Assembly: GCA_002329325.1 (NCBI GenBank)
Contig: DCTX01000044.1
Span: 37,965-56,741, forward strand
Direction of reading: 5' to 3'
Length of the DNA: 18,777 nucleotides
DNA from: Anaerolineales bacterium UBA1429
GTDB taxonomy: Bacteria; Chloroflexota; Anaerolineae; UBA1429
The translations under genes were made by a program, and so were the position numbers. Under the pieces are notes generated by a model. The model saw only the letters and a list, made by a program, of their open reading frames with translations. It did no database searches and was not told the DNA's origin. Below, in pieces: positions 1-8,228 of the stretch; within the stretch, counting starts at the first letter, position 1; the number at the start of each line of letters is the position of its first letter.

Positions 1-1067
1 TGCTCTCACCTCTGGCGCTGCTGGCAACGCGGGCCCGAGAGGCCATGCTGGGGGATTCGGCCAGCTTTGCCCTGGTCGAATCGGACCTATTCTCGCTCAG
101 CCCCGATCTGCTGTGGGCTCCGAATCGGTTCCACCCTCTCCTGGCGCCCTGGGCAGCGCGCACCTTCCCGCTCACCGGCGAGCAGGATGTCTCCTCGCTG
201 GGCTATGCCGCCACGGTGCTGATGGGGATCGGGCTCTTTCGCTCCGCGGACAGGCGCAAGTGGCTGCTGCTGATCGCTTGTGGCTGCGCGCTGGTGCTCG
301 CCATGGGCACCACCCTCCATTGGCACGGGCAGCGCGTCGAAGTCGGTCGCCTCGGATTGGTGGCCGCGCCGCTCGCGCTTGATCAGTTCTACCCGAACGG
401 CGCCACGGGGCAGATGCCCATTCCCTTGCCAGGGCTGTTGCTGGCGCGCTTTGTCCCCTTTTACAGCTCCATGCGGGTGTGGGGCCGCTTCTCGATCCCC
501 CTGGTCTTCCTGGTCTCCTCTCTGAGCGCCCTGGGGCTGGCGACGTTGACCCGGAGGCCCCGGGTCGCCTGGGGCCTGGCGGCGCTGTTCGGCTTGATCG
601 TCGTGGCGGAGGGGTGGGTCGCGCCGTATGTGAGCCCGTACTCGGGCATGGTCCAGCTCACCGATGTGGGTATCAACCGGCGGCCTGCGCTGGAGGCCTG
701 GCTGGCCCGCTTGCCCGAAGACGCGGCCATCATCGAATACCCGCGCCCGGAGCTGGATGTTCTGGCCTTATACAGTCAGTCGTTCCACGGCAAGAAGCTG
801 GTGAACGGCTATATGTCCATCCCCCCGCGGCACCTACAAGAGAATCAGGCGCTCCTGGGCCACCTACCCGGCGGCGATACCCTCGCCCTCTTGAGGGAAT
901 GGCAGGTGGGGTATATCCTTGTGAGCGAGAGCGCTGGCCCAGAGGTGGCGCAACAGATCGCCGAGATCGCGGCGCTGCCCGGCCTGCGGCGTGAAGCGAG
1001 TTTCGATGAAGCCTTTCCCGGATATGTGCGCACCCATGTCTTTGCGATCGTACCCGATGAGCCCTAG
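1..1067 (+). CDS. Polytopic membrane protein with C-terminal extracytoplasmic domain (5' end cut by window)
   Basis: The reading frame is open to the left edge (first whole codon at position 3) and 354 residues are visible, so the true start lies outside and the first ATG at 45 is only internal. Hydrophobic stretches suitable as membrane helices lie at about visible residues 65-80, 86-103, 160-182 and 187-206. A soluble region of about 150 residues follows, with the pattern LPEDAAIIEYP and then LYSQSFHGKKLVNGY. That layout, membrane bundle followed by a small soluble tail, resembles the YfhO-like and GT-C-like membrane proteins found in surface polysaccharide loci, but I cannot see a catalytic signature in the visible part. 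It ends 84 bases before a GT-C-like gene on the same strand and so probably belongs to the same glycan operon. The family assignment is tentative; the membrane protein call is firm. Confidence 0.75.
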   Translation, partial: LSPLALLATRAREAMLGDSASFALVESDLFSLSPDLLWAPNRFHPLLAPWAARTFPLTGEQDVSSLGYAATVLMGIGLFRSADRRKWLLLIACGCALVLAMGTTLHWHGQRVEVGRLGLVAAPLALDQFYPNGATGQMPIPLPGLLLARFVPFYSSMRVWGRFSIPLVFLVSSLSALGLATLTRRPRVAWGLAALFGLIVVAEGWVAPYVSPYSGMVQLTDVGINRRPALEAWLARLPEDAAIIEYPRPELDVLALYSQSFHGKKLVNGYMSIPPRHLQENQALLGHLPGGDTLALLREWQVGYILVSESAGPEVAQQIAEIAALPGLRREASFDEAFPGYVRTHVFAIVPDEP

Positions 1068-1097
1068 AGCAGCCTCGTTCGCAGGCGCCCCCTGGAT

Positions 1098-1128
1098 GCA
1101 GGCCGGACCGGCCTCGCCCTTGGCCTGC
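1098..1128 (+). repeat. Intergenic palindrome / inverted repeat
   Basis: The 84-base gap between two membrane protein genes holds two nested symmetries. One is a palindrome with a single central base, AGGCCGGACCGGCCT, at 1100-1114. The other is a 7-bp inverted repeat, GCAGGCC at 1098-1104 against GGCCTGC at 1122-1128. The two folds exclude each other. There is no T run after either, so it is not a standard intrinsic terminator. It could attenuate transcription or stabilise the message between the cistrons. Confidence 0.45.
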
Positions 1129-1151
1129 GCCACGCGCCGGGAAGCAGCATC

Positions 1152-3338
1152 GTGATGCTCCTCTCGGTGGCCAAGGCCCTGCTCTCGGCGGCGCTGCTCG
1201 TCCTGCCGGGCTACCTGACGCGGCTGGCCTGGCCGCGGCGGACGCCGCCTAGCGCGCCACCGGACGCCCTCGCCTTCTGGGGCGAGGCGTTGCTCTTTGG
1301 TGTCCTCTGGATGGGCGGATGGGGCGTCGTGCTCGCTCAAGTCGGCTGGTTCAGCCTGGGGGCGCTGTGGCTCCTCTCGGCGGGCTATAGCGGCGCGCTG
1401 GGCGTGTGGCTGTGGCGCAGGGGAGGCAGCCTGCGGCCGCACCTGGCCCTCGACCGCCGTGAGGGCGCCGCCTTCTTGCTGCTCATGCTGGCAGCGGCGC
1501 TCCTCTTCTTCCACCCCCACGAGTTCATCTGGGGCGGCGCCGACGCGGGCGTCTATGTGAACCTGGGCGCAAACATCTCCCGCACGGGATCGTGGCGCAT
1601 CCAGGAGCCGCTCATCGCCGAGATGGCGCCCGAGCTCTATCCCGGCATGTTCCGCGAGCAGCCGGCCCCCATGATCCCCCAGTACATCCCCCTGCCGGGC
1701 ACCTACCTGACCGACGCCGCAACGGGCCAGGTGACGCCGCAGTTCTTCCCTCTGTTCCCCGTGTGGGTCGCCATTCTGTATAGCATCGGCGGCCTGGAAC
1801 TGGGGCTGTACGCCACGCCGCTATGGGGATGGCTTGGCTGCGCCATGGTGTATCTGGCGGGTCGCGCCCTGCTGGGGCGGCGCGTGGGCCTGATGGGCGC
1901 TGCCCTGCTCGCCTGCACGGCCACCCAGATCTGGTTCTCCCGCTACCCCACCTCCGAGACCCTCACCCAGATGCTGCTATTTGCCGGCATCTATGCCTTC
2001 ACGCTGCACCTGGAGCACGGCGAACGCTCCCCATGGTGGGGGGCGCTGGCGGGCCTGGCCCTGGGCCAGGCGTTGCTCAGCCGGATCGACCTCTATGTGC
2101 TCTGCCTGCTGCCCGTCGGGTACGCGCTCTACCTACGCTTCCGCAGGCTGCCGCGCCGCCTGTTCTGGGCGTTCTCGCTGCCCTTCGGCGCCCTGGGCGG
2201 CTACTCGCTGCTGTTCGCCCGCCTGGATTCGTGGCCCTATTTCTACAACGTCTACGGCTCGTTTCTGGACCTCTCTGCCCCTTTGGCCTGGCTCCCCTAC
2301 GCCGTGGCGGGGCTGCTGGCCCTGGCCCTGGCGTGGCTGGCCGCGGGATGGCTTTCCCCCCATCGCGACCGCGCCTGGGCAGCATCGGCGGGCAGGTGGG
2401 CGCTGCGCAGCGCCGCCGTGGCCATCGTGCTGCTGGCCGCCTACGCCTACTTTTTGCGGCCGGTGGTGGAGCAGTCCGGCGGCAGCTACTACTACTGGTA
2501 CGGCGACCATCAGGTGCCTTATGTCGAGCCGTACAACCTGGTGCGCCTGGGCTGGTACCTGACGCCCCTGGGGCTGTTGCTCGCCACGGGGGGCGTCTTT
2601 CTGGTCCTCTGGCGCGGCTTTCATCGGCGCCTGGCCCTGCCCCTCGCACTGGGCCTGCTCTTTACCGTCTTTTTCGTCTACAACAGCCGGAACAATCCCC
2701 ATCAGATCTATGTCATGCGCCGCTACGTCCCCGTGGTGATCCCCTTCCTGATGCTCATGGCCGCCTACGGCCTGGACCGGTTGGCCTCGTTGCCCAGGCG
2801 CGGCGGCGCGCTGGCGGGCGCGCTGGCGGCCGTCCTGGTGGTCTGGCTGCTGTTCAGCGCCCGCACCGTGATCCGCCACGTCGAGTACCGGGGGTTGATC
2901 CCCCAGTTCCGGGCTCTGGCCGCAGCGCTGGGCGATGGGCCCACGGTGCTCCTGTTCAACGACGTTCGCCCCGTCGGCCCGGCCGCCTCTGTGGGCACAC
3001 CGCTGCGCTACCTGGAGGGTCTGGCCGTCTTTGACCTGCAGGAGGATCGCCTCGATCCGGCTCTGCTCCTGGAGCAGATTCGCCGCTGGCAGGCGGAGGG
3101 CTACCGGGTGCTGATGGTCGAGGGCGAGCAGGCCGCGCCGCTCCTGCCCGCCGAGATGGAGCCAGCCGTCAAGGGGTACTGGGCGTGCCACTACCCGATG
3201 CTGGAGACGAGCTACGAGCATGCGCCCCACCAGATCTGGGAGATCACGATCCCCCTCTGGTATTGGGCCGTACCGGCCCTGTCGCCGGTCTCCGATGCGC
3301 TCATATCCTCGGGAGGCGCCGCATGGGCCGTCGGCTGA
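1152..3338 (+). CDS. GT-C-like (family 39-like) polytopic membrane glycosyltransferase, paralog 1
   Basis: The 728-residue protein is almost entirely hydrophobic, with helices from residue 1 (signal-anchor-like start) to about 570 and a soluble C-terminal tail of about 150 residues. Between the fourth and fifth hydrophobic segments lies WGGADAGVYVNLGANISRTG, with Asp131. An acidic residue in the first large extracytoplasmic loop is typical of GT-C enzymes such as the ArnT and PMT families, which transfer sugars from polyprenyl-phosphate donors outside the membrane. Further hallmarks are QIWFSRYPTSETLTQ and RRYVPVVIPF. The start is GTG at 1152 followed at once by ATG (1155); either is possible and the Shine-Dalgarno match is weak. 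The next gene starts 31 bases downstream and encodes a relative. Fold class is fairly secure; donor and acceptor are unknown. Confidence 0.75.
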   Translation: MMLLSVAKALLSAALLVLPGYLTRLAWPRRTPPSAPPDALAFWGEALLFGVLWMGGWGVVLAQVGWFSLGALWLLSAGYSGALGVWLWRRGGSLRPHLALDRREGAAFLLLMLAAALLFFHPHEFIWGGADAGVYVNLGANISRTGSWRIQEPLIAEMAPELYPGMFREQPAPMIPQYIPLPGTYLTDAATGQVTPQFFPLFPVWVAILYSIGGLELGLYATPLWGWLGCAMVYLAGRALLGRRVGLMGAALLACTATQIWFSRYPTSETLTQMLLFAGIYAFTLHLEHGERSPWWGALAGLALGQALLSRIDLYVLCLLPVGYALYLRFRRLPRRLFWAFSLPFGALGGYSLLFARLDSWPYFYNVYGSFLDLSAPLAWLPYAVAGLLALALAWLAAGWLSPHRDRAWAASAGRWALRSAAVAIVLLAAYAYFLRPVVEQSGGSYYYWYGDHQVPYVEPYNLVRLGWYLTPLGLLLATGGVFLVLWRGFHRRLALPLALGLLFTVFFVYNSRNNPHQIYVMRRYVPVVIPFLMLMAAYGLDRLASLPRRGGALAGALAAVLVVWLLFSARTVIRHVEYRGLIPQFRALAAALGDGPTVLLFNDVRPVGPAASVGTPLRYLEGLAVFDLQEDRLDPALLLEQIRRWQAEGYRVLMVEGEQAAPLLPAEMEPAVKGYWACHYPMLETSYEHAPHQIWEITIPLWYWAVPALSPVSDALISSGGAAWAVG

Positions 3339-3369
3339 GCCTCTGGCCCGGGCGGAGAGGTGCGGCGGG

Positions 3370-5934
3370 ATGTTAGCGTTGCAGGCAGGCGACCTGGCGG
3401 GCGGGCTGCTGGGCATGGCGCTCTTGGCGCTGATCTGCGGCGGCTATGGCTACCTGCTGGTGGGCGGCGCCGTGCGGGTCGCCAGGGGCGCCCACCTGGA
3501 GCTGGCGGGCATCTCGATCCTGGTGGGGTTCGTGACCCTCTCCTGGATCGGCAGCCTCCTCGCGGTGGCCAGCCTGTTCACCTGGTGGCTGTACCTGGCC
3601 GCGGCGGCGATCATCGCCCTCGCCCTGCGCCAGTGGGGGCCTCGCTGGCCACGGATAGCGCTGGCGCCCGCGCCCATCGCCTTCCAGATCGCGGCCCTGC
3701 TGCTCCTGGCCGGGGCCGCCTGGCTGTTCGCCCGCCCGTCCGAGACCTTTCTCCTGTTTGAGGATTCCTCGGTGTACACCATCGCGGGAATCAACCTCTC
3801 ACGAACGGGCACGCTGATCCCCTCCATCGAGCCGCTCATCTCCAAGACCTACCAGGCCAGCCGCTATCTGGGGCCGTTCTACTGGTGGGATTCCCGTCCC
3901 TTCACCGACGGCCTGGCGATTGGCTTTTTGCCCACGCCCAAGGTGTGGGCGGCGGTGGGCGCCTGGCTGTTCGGTCCTGGCGGCACGGTGTGGATCGCGC
4001 CCTTGAGCGGCCTGCTGGGCTTGCTGGCGTTCCTGCTGTTCGTGCGCCGGGCCGTGGGCCACGTGGCAGCGTTGGTGGCCACGGCAGCCGTAGCCGTCTC
4101 CTTCCCACAGGTCTGGCACGCCAGGGTCCTCATGTCGGAGACCTTTGCCCAGATCGCCCTCTTTGCCGGGCTTCTGCTGCTGGGCATCGAGAGGCAGGAA
4201 ACTCGGGACCGCCGCCCAGGGCTCTGGGGCATTCTGGCGGCCCTCTCACTGGGGCTGCTCTCCTTCATCCGCCTCGAGGGGGGACTGATGGCCGGCGCCG
4301 TCGTGCTGGGCTGGCTGGCGGCCCACTGCACCGCGCAGCCCGGGCCTCTCGCTGGCCGGCCCCCGCGCTGGGCCCCGCGCTGGCTGGTGTGGGTGGGCGC
4401 CGCGTCTCTGGTTGCCATGGGCCTATCCTACGGCGCCTCTCCCCACTACTACCTCCGGCAGGTGATCCTGGTGCTCACCCGGCAGGCGCTGCAGTACCTG
4501 GTGATCGGCGGCATCGGCCTGGCCATCGCGGGCGTGTTGGTGCACAGGTGGGGCATCGAGCGCCTGCGGCGCGTGATCCCGGGCAAGCCCTGGGCCCGCA
4601 TCGGCCTGGCAGCGCTGGCGCTGGCATGGGTGTTGGTCGCGGGGCTCGACCTCTGGCTGCGGGGCACATCCAACCGAGGGGTCACCTCCTGGCTGATTGC
4701 CTATCCAGGATGGGCCGGATTTGTGGTGGGCGTTGCGGGCCTGGTGTGGCTCTCCTTCCGGCGCCCGCGGGCAGAGCTTTACGCACTGCTGGCGTTGACG
4801 ATGCTCTCGGCCATAGGCCTCACGTTGCGACCCCTGGTGATCCTGTGGCACCCCTGGGCGATCCGGCGCTTTGTGCCCTATGTGATGCCCGCCCTGGCCC
4901 TGGGGGCGGCCATCGTTTTGGCCCGCGCCTCCGAGGCGCTGCACTCGGTCAGGGGCCGCTTCCGGTTCTGGCGCTGGCCCGGCCAGGCCGCGCTGCTGGC
5001 CTGCGCCGTCCTGTATATCGCCTCCGTGGCCCAGGTCACGCTGCCCTTTGCCACATTCCGCGAGCAGGCGGGCGTGTGGGGTCAGATGGAGGAGCTCGCG
5101 GCCCTTTACCCCCAGGATTCGATGCTGATCTTTGACGATGGCGCCATGGGCCAACGCCTGCCCCAGGTGATGGAGTTGGTCTTTGATCAGGGGGCGATCG
5201 CTCACATCGAGACGCCGGGCTCAGCCGAGTTCGTCCAGCTGGAGGCGGCCGTCGACGCGGCCCTGGCCCAGGGGCGCCGCGTGTTCCTCAACGTGGTTGA
5301 CGGCAACATGGCGTGGTATCCCGAGGGCTATGCCCTGCAGAGCCATGGCTCGTACACGGTGGAGACGCCCGTGCTTCGGTACGAACCCACCCCGCCTCCG
5401 ACGGAGGCCAGCATCGCCACGCTGCGCTTCCTGGTGGACATCTATGAGGTCCTTCCGCGCGAGGCCCTGGCGCCCTCTCGAGAGCCGACGGTGGCCGTGC
5501 CCCTGGGAGCGGGGAGCTACCCGTATCTGCGCCGGGGATTCCACGGGGTCGAGACCGACGCCCAGGGGCGTGTCTTTCGCTGGACCGGCCCCTATGCCCA
5601 GATCAGCGTGCCCATCCCTGCGCTGGATGAGCCGGTGATGGAGGTAGAGTTCACGCTGGATGTGGCGAGTTGGCGCCCGGCCCCGGCAGACGATATGATA
5701 CTCGCCGTCGAGATGGAGGGAGAGACGGTGCTGGAGACGAGCATCGGGCACAGCGGCGAACTCCAGCAGATTCGGGTGCGCGCCCCGTACGCGCCGGGCC
5801 AGGGCCAGGCGCGCCTGGCAGTGGGCATTCGGAGCGACACATGGCAGCCCAAGGAGTGGGGCATCGAGGATAGCCGCACCCTCGGCATCATGCTCTACGG
5901 CCTCACCGTGGCCTTCCATGGCCCCGCTGGCTGA
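3370..5934 (+). CDS. GT-C-like polytopic membrane glycosyltransferase with C-terminal soluble domains, paralog 2
   Basis: I place the start at ATG 3370, 31 bases after the previous stop, with GGAGAGG about 9 bases upstream and a membrane helix beginning at once. A longer frame back to 3220 would run inside the previous gene. The 854 residues comprise about 560 residues of membrane segments and about 290 soluble residues. The last 140 or so (from about residue 717) look like a beta-sandwich, perhaps carbohydrate-binding. It repeats landmarks of the upstream neighbour: an acidic pair Glu131-Asp132 followed by SSVY, INLSRTG and EPLI; then QVWHARVLMSETFAQ; then IRRFVPYVMPAL. It is therefore a paralog in tandem, probably a sugar transferase using a lipid-linked donor outside the cytoplasmic membrane. 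Its end overlaps the next gene by 17 bases, which suggests coupled translation. Substrate is unknown. Confidence 0.78.
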   Translation: MLALQAGDLAGGLLGMALLALICGGYGYLLVGGAVRVARGAHLELAGISILVGFVTLSWIGSLLAVASLFTWWLYLAAAAIIALALRQWGPRWPRIALAPAPIAFQIAALLLLAGAAWLFARPSETFLLFEDSSVYTIAGINLSRTGTLIPSIEPLISKTYQASRYLGPFYWWDSRPFTDGLAIGFLPTPKVWAAVGAWLFGPGGTVWIAPLSGLLGLLAFLLFVRRAVGHVAALVATAAVAVSFPQVWHARVLMSETFAQIALFAGLLLLGIERQETRDRRPGLWGILAALSLGLLSFIRLEGGLMAGAVVLGWLAAHCTAQPGPLAGRPPRWAPRWLVWVGAASLVAMGLSYGASPHYYLRQVILVLTRQALQYLVIGGIGLAIAGVLVHRWGIERLRRVIPGKPWARIGLAALALAWVLVAGLDLWLRGTSNRGVTSWLIAYPGWAGFVVGVAGLVWLSFRRPRAELYALLALTMLSAIGLTLRPLVILWHPWAIRRFVPYVMPALALGAAIVLARASEALHSVRGRFRFWRWPGQAALLACAVLYIASVAQVTLPFATFREQAGVWGQMEELAALYPQDSMLIFDDGAMGQRLPQVMELVFDQGAIAHIETPGSAEFVQLEAAVDAALAQGRRVFLNVVDGNMAWYPEGYALQSHGSYTVETPVLRYEPTPPPTEASIATLRFLVDIYEVLPREALAPSREPTVAVPLGAGSYPYLRRGFHGVETDAQGRVFRWTGPYAQISVPIPALDEPVMEVEFTLDVASWRPAPADDMILAVEMEGETVLETSIGHSGELQQIRVRAPYAPGQGQARLAVGIRSDTWQPKEWGIEDSRTLGIMLYGLTVAFHGPAG

Positions 5935-7381
5935 GGCCAATCGCACCACATACCACGAGAGTGAGGGCAGGACCATTAGCGCACGGGAGAACCTGGGAGA
6001 GGTACTGATCGTCGGCGCGGGGCCAGCAGGGCTGGCCGCCGCCTACGAGTTGACGCGCTTGGGCATGCGACCCCATGTGCTGGAAGGTCTGCCCCGGGTG
6101 GGCGGCCTGGCCCGCACCGAGGAGCACAACGGCTACCGCTTTGATCTGGGCGGCCATCGCTTCCTGACGCGCATGCCCGAGATCGAGCGCCTCTGGCAGC
6201 AAATGCTGGGGCCGGACCTGATCACGGTGCAGCGGCAGTCGCGCATCTACTTTGACGGGCGCTTTTTCCGGTATCCTCTCCAGGCGTGGGACACCTTTGC
6301 CAAGCTCGGGCTCTGGGAGAGCGTTCGCATCGTGGGCAGCTACCTGGGCGCCCGCATCTCGCCGCCCGCGGGCGATCACACCTTTGAGCAGTGGGTCACC
6401 CAGCGCTTCGGCGCACGCCTCTACCGGACCTTCTTCAAGACCTATACGGAGAAGGTTTGGGGCATACCCTGCAGCGAGCTCAGGGCTGATTGGGCCGCCC
6501 AGCGCATCAAGGGCCTCTCGCTGGTGACGGCCGTGATCGGCGCCCTGGGGTTGGGCAGCCGCGCCAAGACCCTGGCCGACCGTTTCAGCTATCCGCGCCT
6601 TGGCCCCGGCATGATGTGGGAGCGTTTCGCCGACGTTGTGCGGGCTCAGGGAGGCGACGTGTCCCTGGGCAGCCGCGTCAAGCAGGTGATCTGCGAAGGA
6701 GGGCGAATCAGCCGCCTGCGGGTGGAGAGCGCCGAAGGGGAGACAGAGCTGCCCTGCCAGGCGCTGATCTCGAGCATGCCCCTGGATGATCTGGTGGCCG
6801 CGCTGCGCCCCGAGGCCCCCGCCGATGTGCTCGCGGCCGCCCAACGCCTGCGCCACCGGGCCTTTGCCATCGTCCAGCTCGCCATCGGGAGACCGGGGCT
6901 CTTTCCCTATCACTGGATCTACATCCATGATCCGGGCGTCCGGGTGGGCCGCATCCAGAACTTTGGCAACTGGAGCGCCGATCTGTTGCCCACGCCGGAG
7001 AAGAGCAGCCTGGGGCTGGAGTACTTTTGCTCCCAGGGCGACGAGATCTGGTCCCTCTCGGATGCCGAGATGATCGCCCTGGCGACACGCGAGTTGGCCG
7101 CGTTGGGTCTGGCCCAGCCGAGCTGGGTCGAAGGCGGCGTCGTCGTGCGCAACGCCAAAGCCTATCCGATCTATGACGAGACCTACCGGGCCAGTGTCGA
7201 GACCATCCGGGGCTACCTGGACGGCCTGGAGAACCTGCAGACCGTGGGGCGAAGCGGGATGCATCGTTACAACAACCTGGATCACTCCATGCTGACGGGC
7301 ATACTGGCGGCCCGCAACCTCCAGGGCGCGCAGTACGATCTCTGGGCGATCAACGCCGATCACGAGGGCGAGGTGGACTGA
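5918..7381 (+). CDS. FAD-dependent NAD(P)-binding oxidoreductase, UDP-galactopyranose mutase / protoporphyrinogen oxidase-like
   Basis: A 487-residue flavoprotein. An N-terminal Rossmann dinucleotide site has VLIVGAGPAGLAAAYEL (glycine motif at 33-38) with Glu56 at the end of the second strand, where it would bind the adenosine ribose. GGLART (62-67) and FDLGGHRFLT follow, as usual in this superfamily. Near the C-terminus, VGRSGMHRYNNLDHSMLTG matches the second FAD-contact segment. Members are common in polysaccharide loci and are annotated as UDP-galactopyranose mutase-like or HemY-like proteins. A role in rearranging or oxidising a sugar nucleotide or lipid is an inference. The ATG at 5918 lies 17 bases inside the upstream gene and no strong Shine-Dalgarno site precedes it, so about 25 N-terminal residues could be overcalled. 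Its stop overlaps the ATG of a mini-ORF at 7381. Confidence 0.82.
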   Translation: MAPLAEANRTTYHESEGRTISARENLGEVLIVGAGPAGLAAAYELTRLGMRPHVLEGLPRVGGLARTEEHNGYRFDLGGHRFLTRMPEIERLWQQMLGPDLITVQRQSRIYFDGRFFRYPLQAWDTFAKLGLWESVRIVGSYLGARISPPAGDHTFEQWVTQRFGARLYRTFFKTYTEKVWGIPCSELRADWAAQRIKGLSLVTAVIGALGLGSRAKTLADRFSYPRLGPGMMWERFADVVRAQGGDVSLGSRVKQVICEGGRISRLRVESAEGETELPCQALISSMPLDDLVAALRPEAPADVLAAAQRLRHRAFAIVQLAIGRPGLFPYHWIYIHDPGVRVGRIQNFGNWSADLLPTPEKSSLGLEYFCSQGDEIWSLSDAEMIALATRELAALGLAQPSWVEGGVVVRNAKAYPIYDETYRASVETIRGYLDGLENLQTVGRSGMHRYNNLDHSMLTGILAARNLQGAQYDLWAINADHEGEVD

Positions 7382-7440
7382 TGCCGATCGCCGCCAACGC
7401 CTCCCGCCGCAGCCGGCAGGCCAGGCAGGAGCAGCCATGA
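7381..7440 (+). CDS. Possible 19-codon coupling mini-ORF
   Basis: Position 7381 begins an ATG that shares one base with the stop of the oxidoreductase gene (TGATG). The frame runs MPIAANASRRSRQARQEQP and stops at 7438-7440, where the TGA overlaps the ATG of the methyltransferase (ATGA). It thus fills the 55-base gap exactly and would keep ribosomes moving between the two cistrons. The peptide is basic, with four arginines in 19 residues, and has no recognisable domain. The fit could be chance in a stop-poor, GC-rich genome. Confidence 0.3.
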   Translation: MPIAANASRRSRQARQEQP

Positions 7441-8228
7441 GCCTGGATGCCCCCTACTGGGATCGAGTGTCCGATAGGATCGCGCGCCAGGGGCACTATA
7501 TGGATGCCTTTCTGGGCGAGCTCAAGATCCAGGCGTACCTCTCGCTCCTGGAGCGCTGGGGGTGGCAGACCGACGGGCCCCAGCTCAAGACCGATCTCTT
7601 TGAAGAGTCCACCGGCGTCGATGCCCTGCTCTGGCGCATGCCCACAGGTGGGCTGCGCGTCGGCATGGACCTGTCGCCCAGCATCGCCCGGCGGGCGGGC
7701 CAACAGGACCCTCAGGGGACGCTGATCTGCCTCGCCGCCGACGCCAGAGCGCTCCCCTTTGCCGAGGACAGCTTTCGCTACGTGCTCTCGCCCTCGACGC
7801 TGGACCACTTTGACGTGGAGAGCGATCTGCACGTAAGCTTGTGCGAGTTGTACCGCGTCATGGCGCCAGGGGGTAGGCTCGTGCTGACCCTGGCGAACCG
7901 CAGCAACGTGGGCGATCCCCTGCTGCGGCTGGCGATCCGCCTGGGGCTGGCGCCCTACTTTATCGGCAGCCGCTACACCGCCGCCGAGGTGCGCCACGCC
8001 CTGAGGCAGGCGGGCTTTGACGTGCTCGATGAGACGGCCATTGTGCACCACCCGCGTCTGATGGCCACCCTGTTCGCCCGCATCACCCGCATGGTGCCCT
8101 GGAGGCCTCTTGGGCGCGCCATGCAGCGGCTGCTGCAGGCGATGCAGCGGCTCGAGGGCACCCGCTGGCGCTACGCCACGGGCTGCTTTGTGGCTGCCCT
8201 GGCCCAGAAACGTGAAGGAGAGCGGTGA
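7437..8228 (+). CDS. Class I SAM-dependent methyltransferase (divergent)
   Basis: The protein has 263 residues. GLRVGMDLS (72-80, acidic Asp78 at the end of a strand), the segment DARALPFAEDSFRYVLSPSTLDHF (split here: acidic DAR at 102-104, then the post-II motif) and RVMAPGGRLVLTL (140-152) are the usual class I methyltransferase landmarks in order. The glycine-rich first motif is missing; LKTDLFEESTG (50-60) stands in its place. The probable role is methylating a sugar or lipid intermediate in the glycan pathway, but the acceptor cannot be read from sequence. AGGAGC about 5 bases before the ATG at 7437 supports the start. The stop overlaps the next start by 4 bases (GTGA), so the pair is translationally coupled. 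Fold call is good, substrate unknown. Confidence 0.8.
   Translation: MSLDAPYWDRVSDRIARQGHYMDAFLGELKIQAYLSLLERWGWQTDGPQLKTDLFEESTGVDALLWRMPTGGLRVGMDLSPSIARRAGQQDPQGTLICLAADARALPFAEDSFRYVLSPSTLDHFDVESDLHVSLCELYRVMAPGGRLVLTLANRSNVGDPLLRLAIRLGLAPYFIGSRYTAAEVRHALRQAGFDVLDETAIVHHPRLMATLFARITRMVPWRPLGRAMQRLLQAMQRLEGTRWRYATGCFVAALAQKREGER

Noticed and set aside
2805..2828. Two tandem 12-base copies of GGCGCGCTGGCG
   Set aside because: They encode an Ala/Gly/Leu stretch of a membrane helix; such repeats are expected from codon bias.
3220..3369. Upstream extension of the second GT-C-like gene by 50 codons
   Set aside because: The extra part lies inside the preceding gene and is hydrophilic, while ATG 3370 has a ribosome site and opens directly into a membrane helix.
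5903..7438. A 511-codon open frame on the minus strand, antisense to the flavoenzyme
   Set aside because: The plus strand has clear FAD-binding motifs and operon-style overlaps; the antisense product shows no domain or ribosome site.
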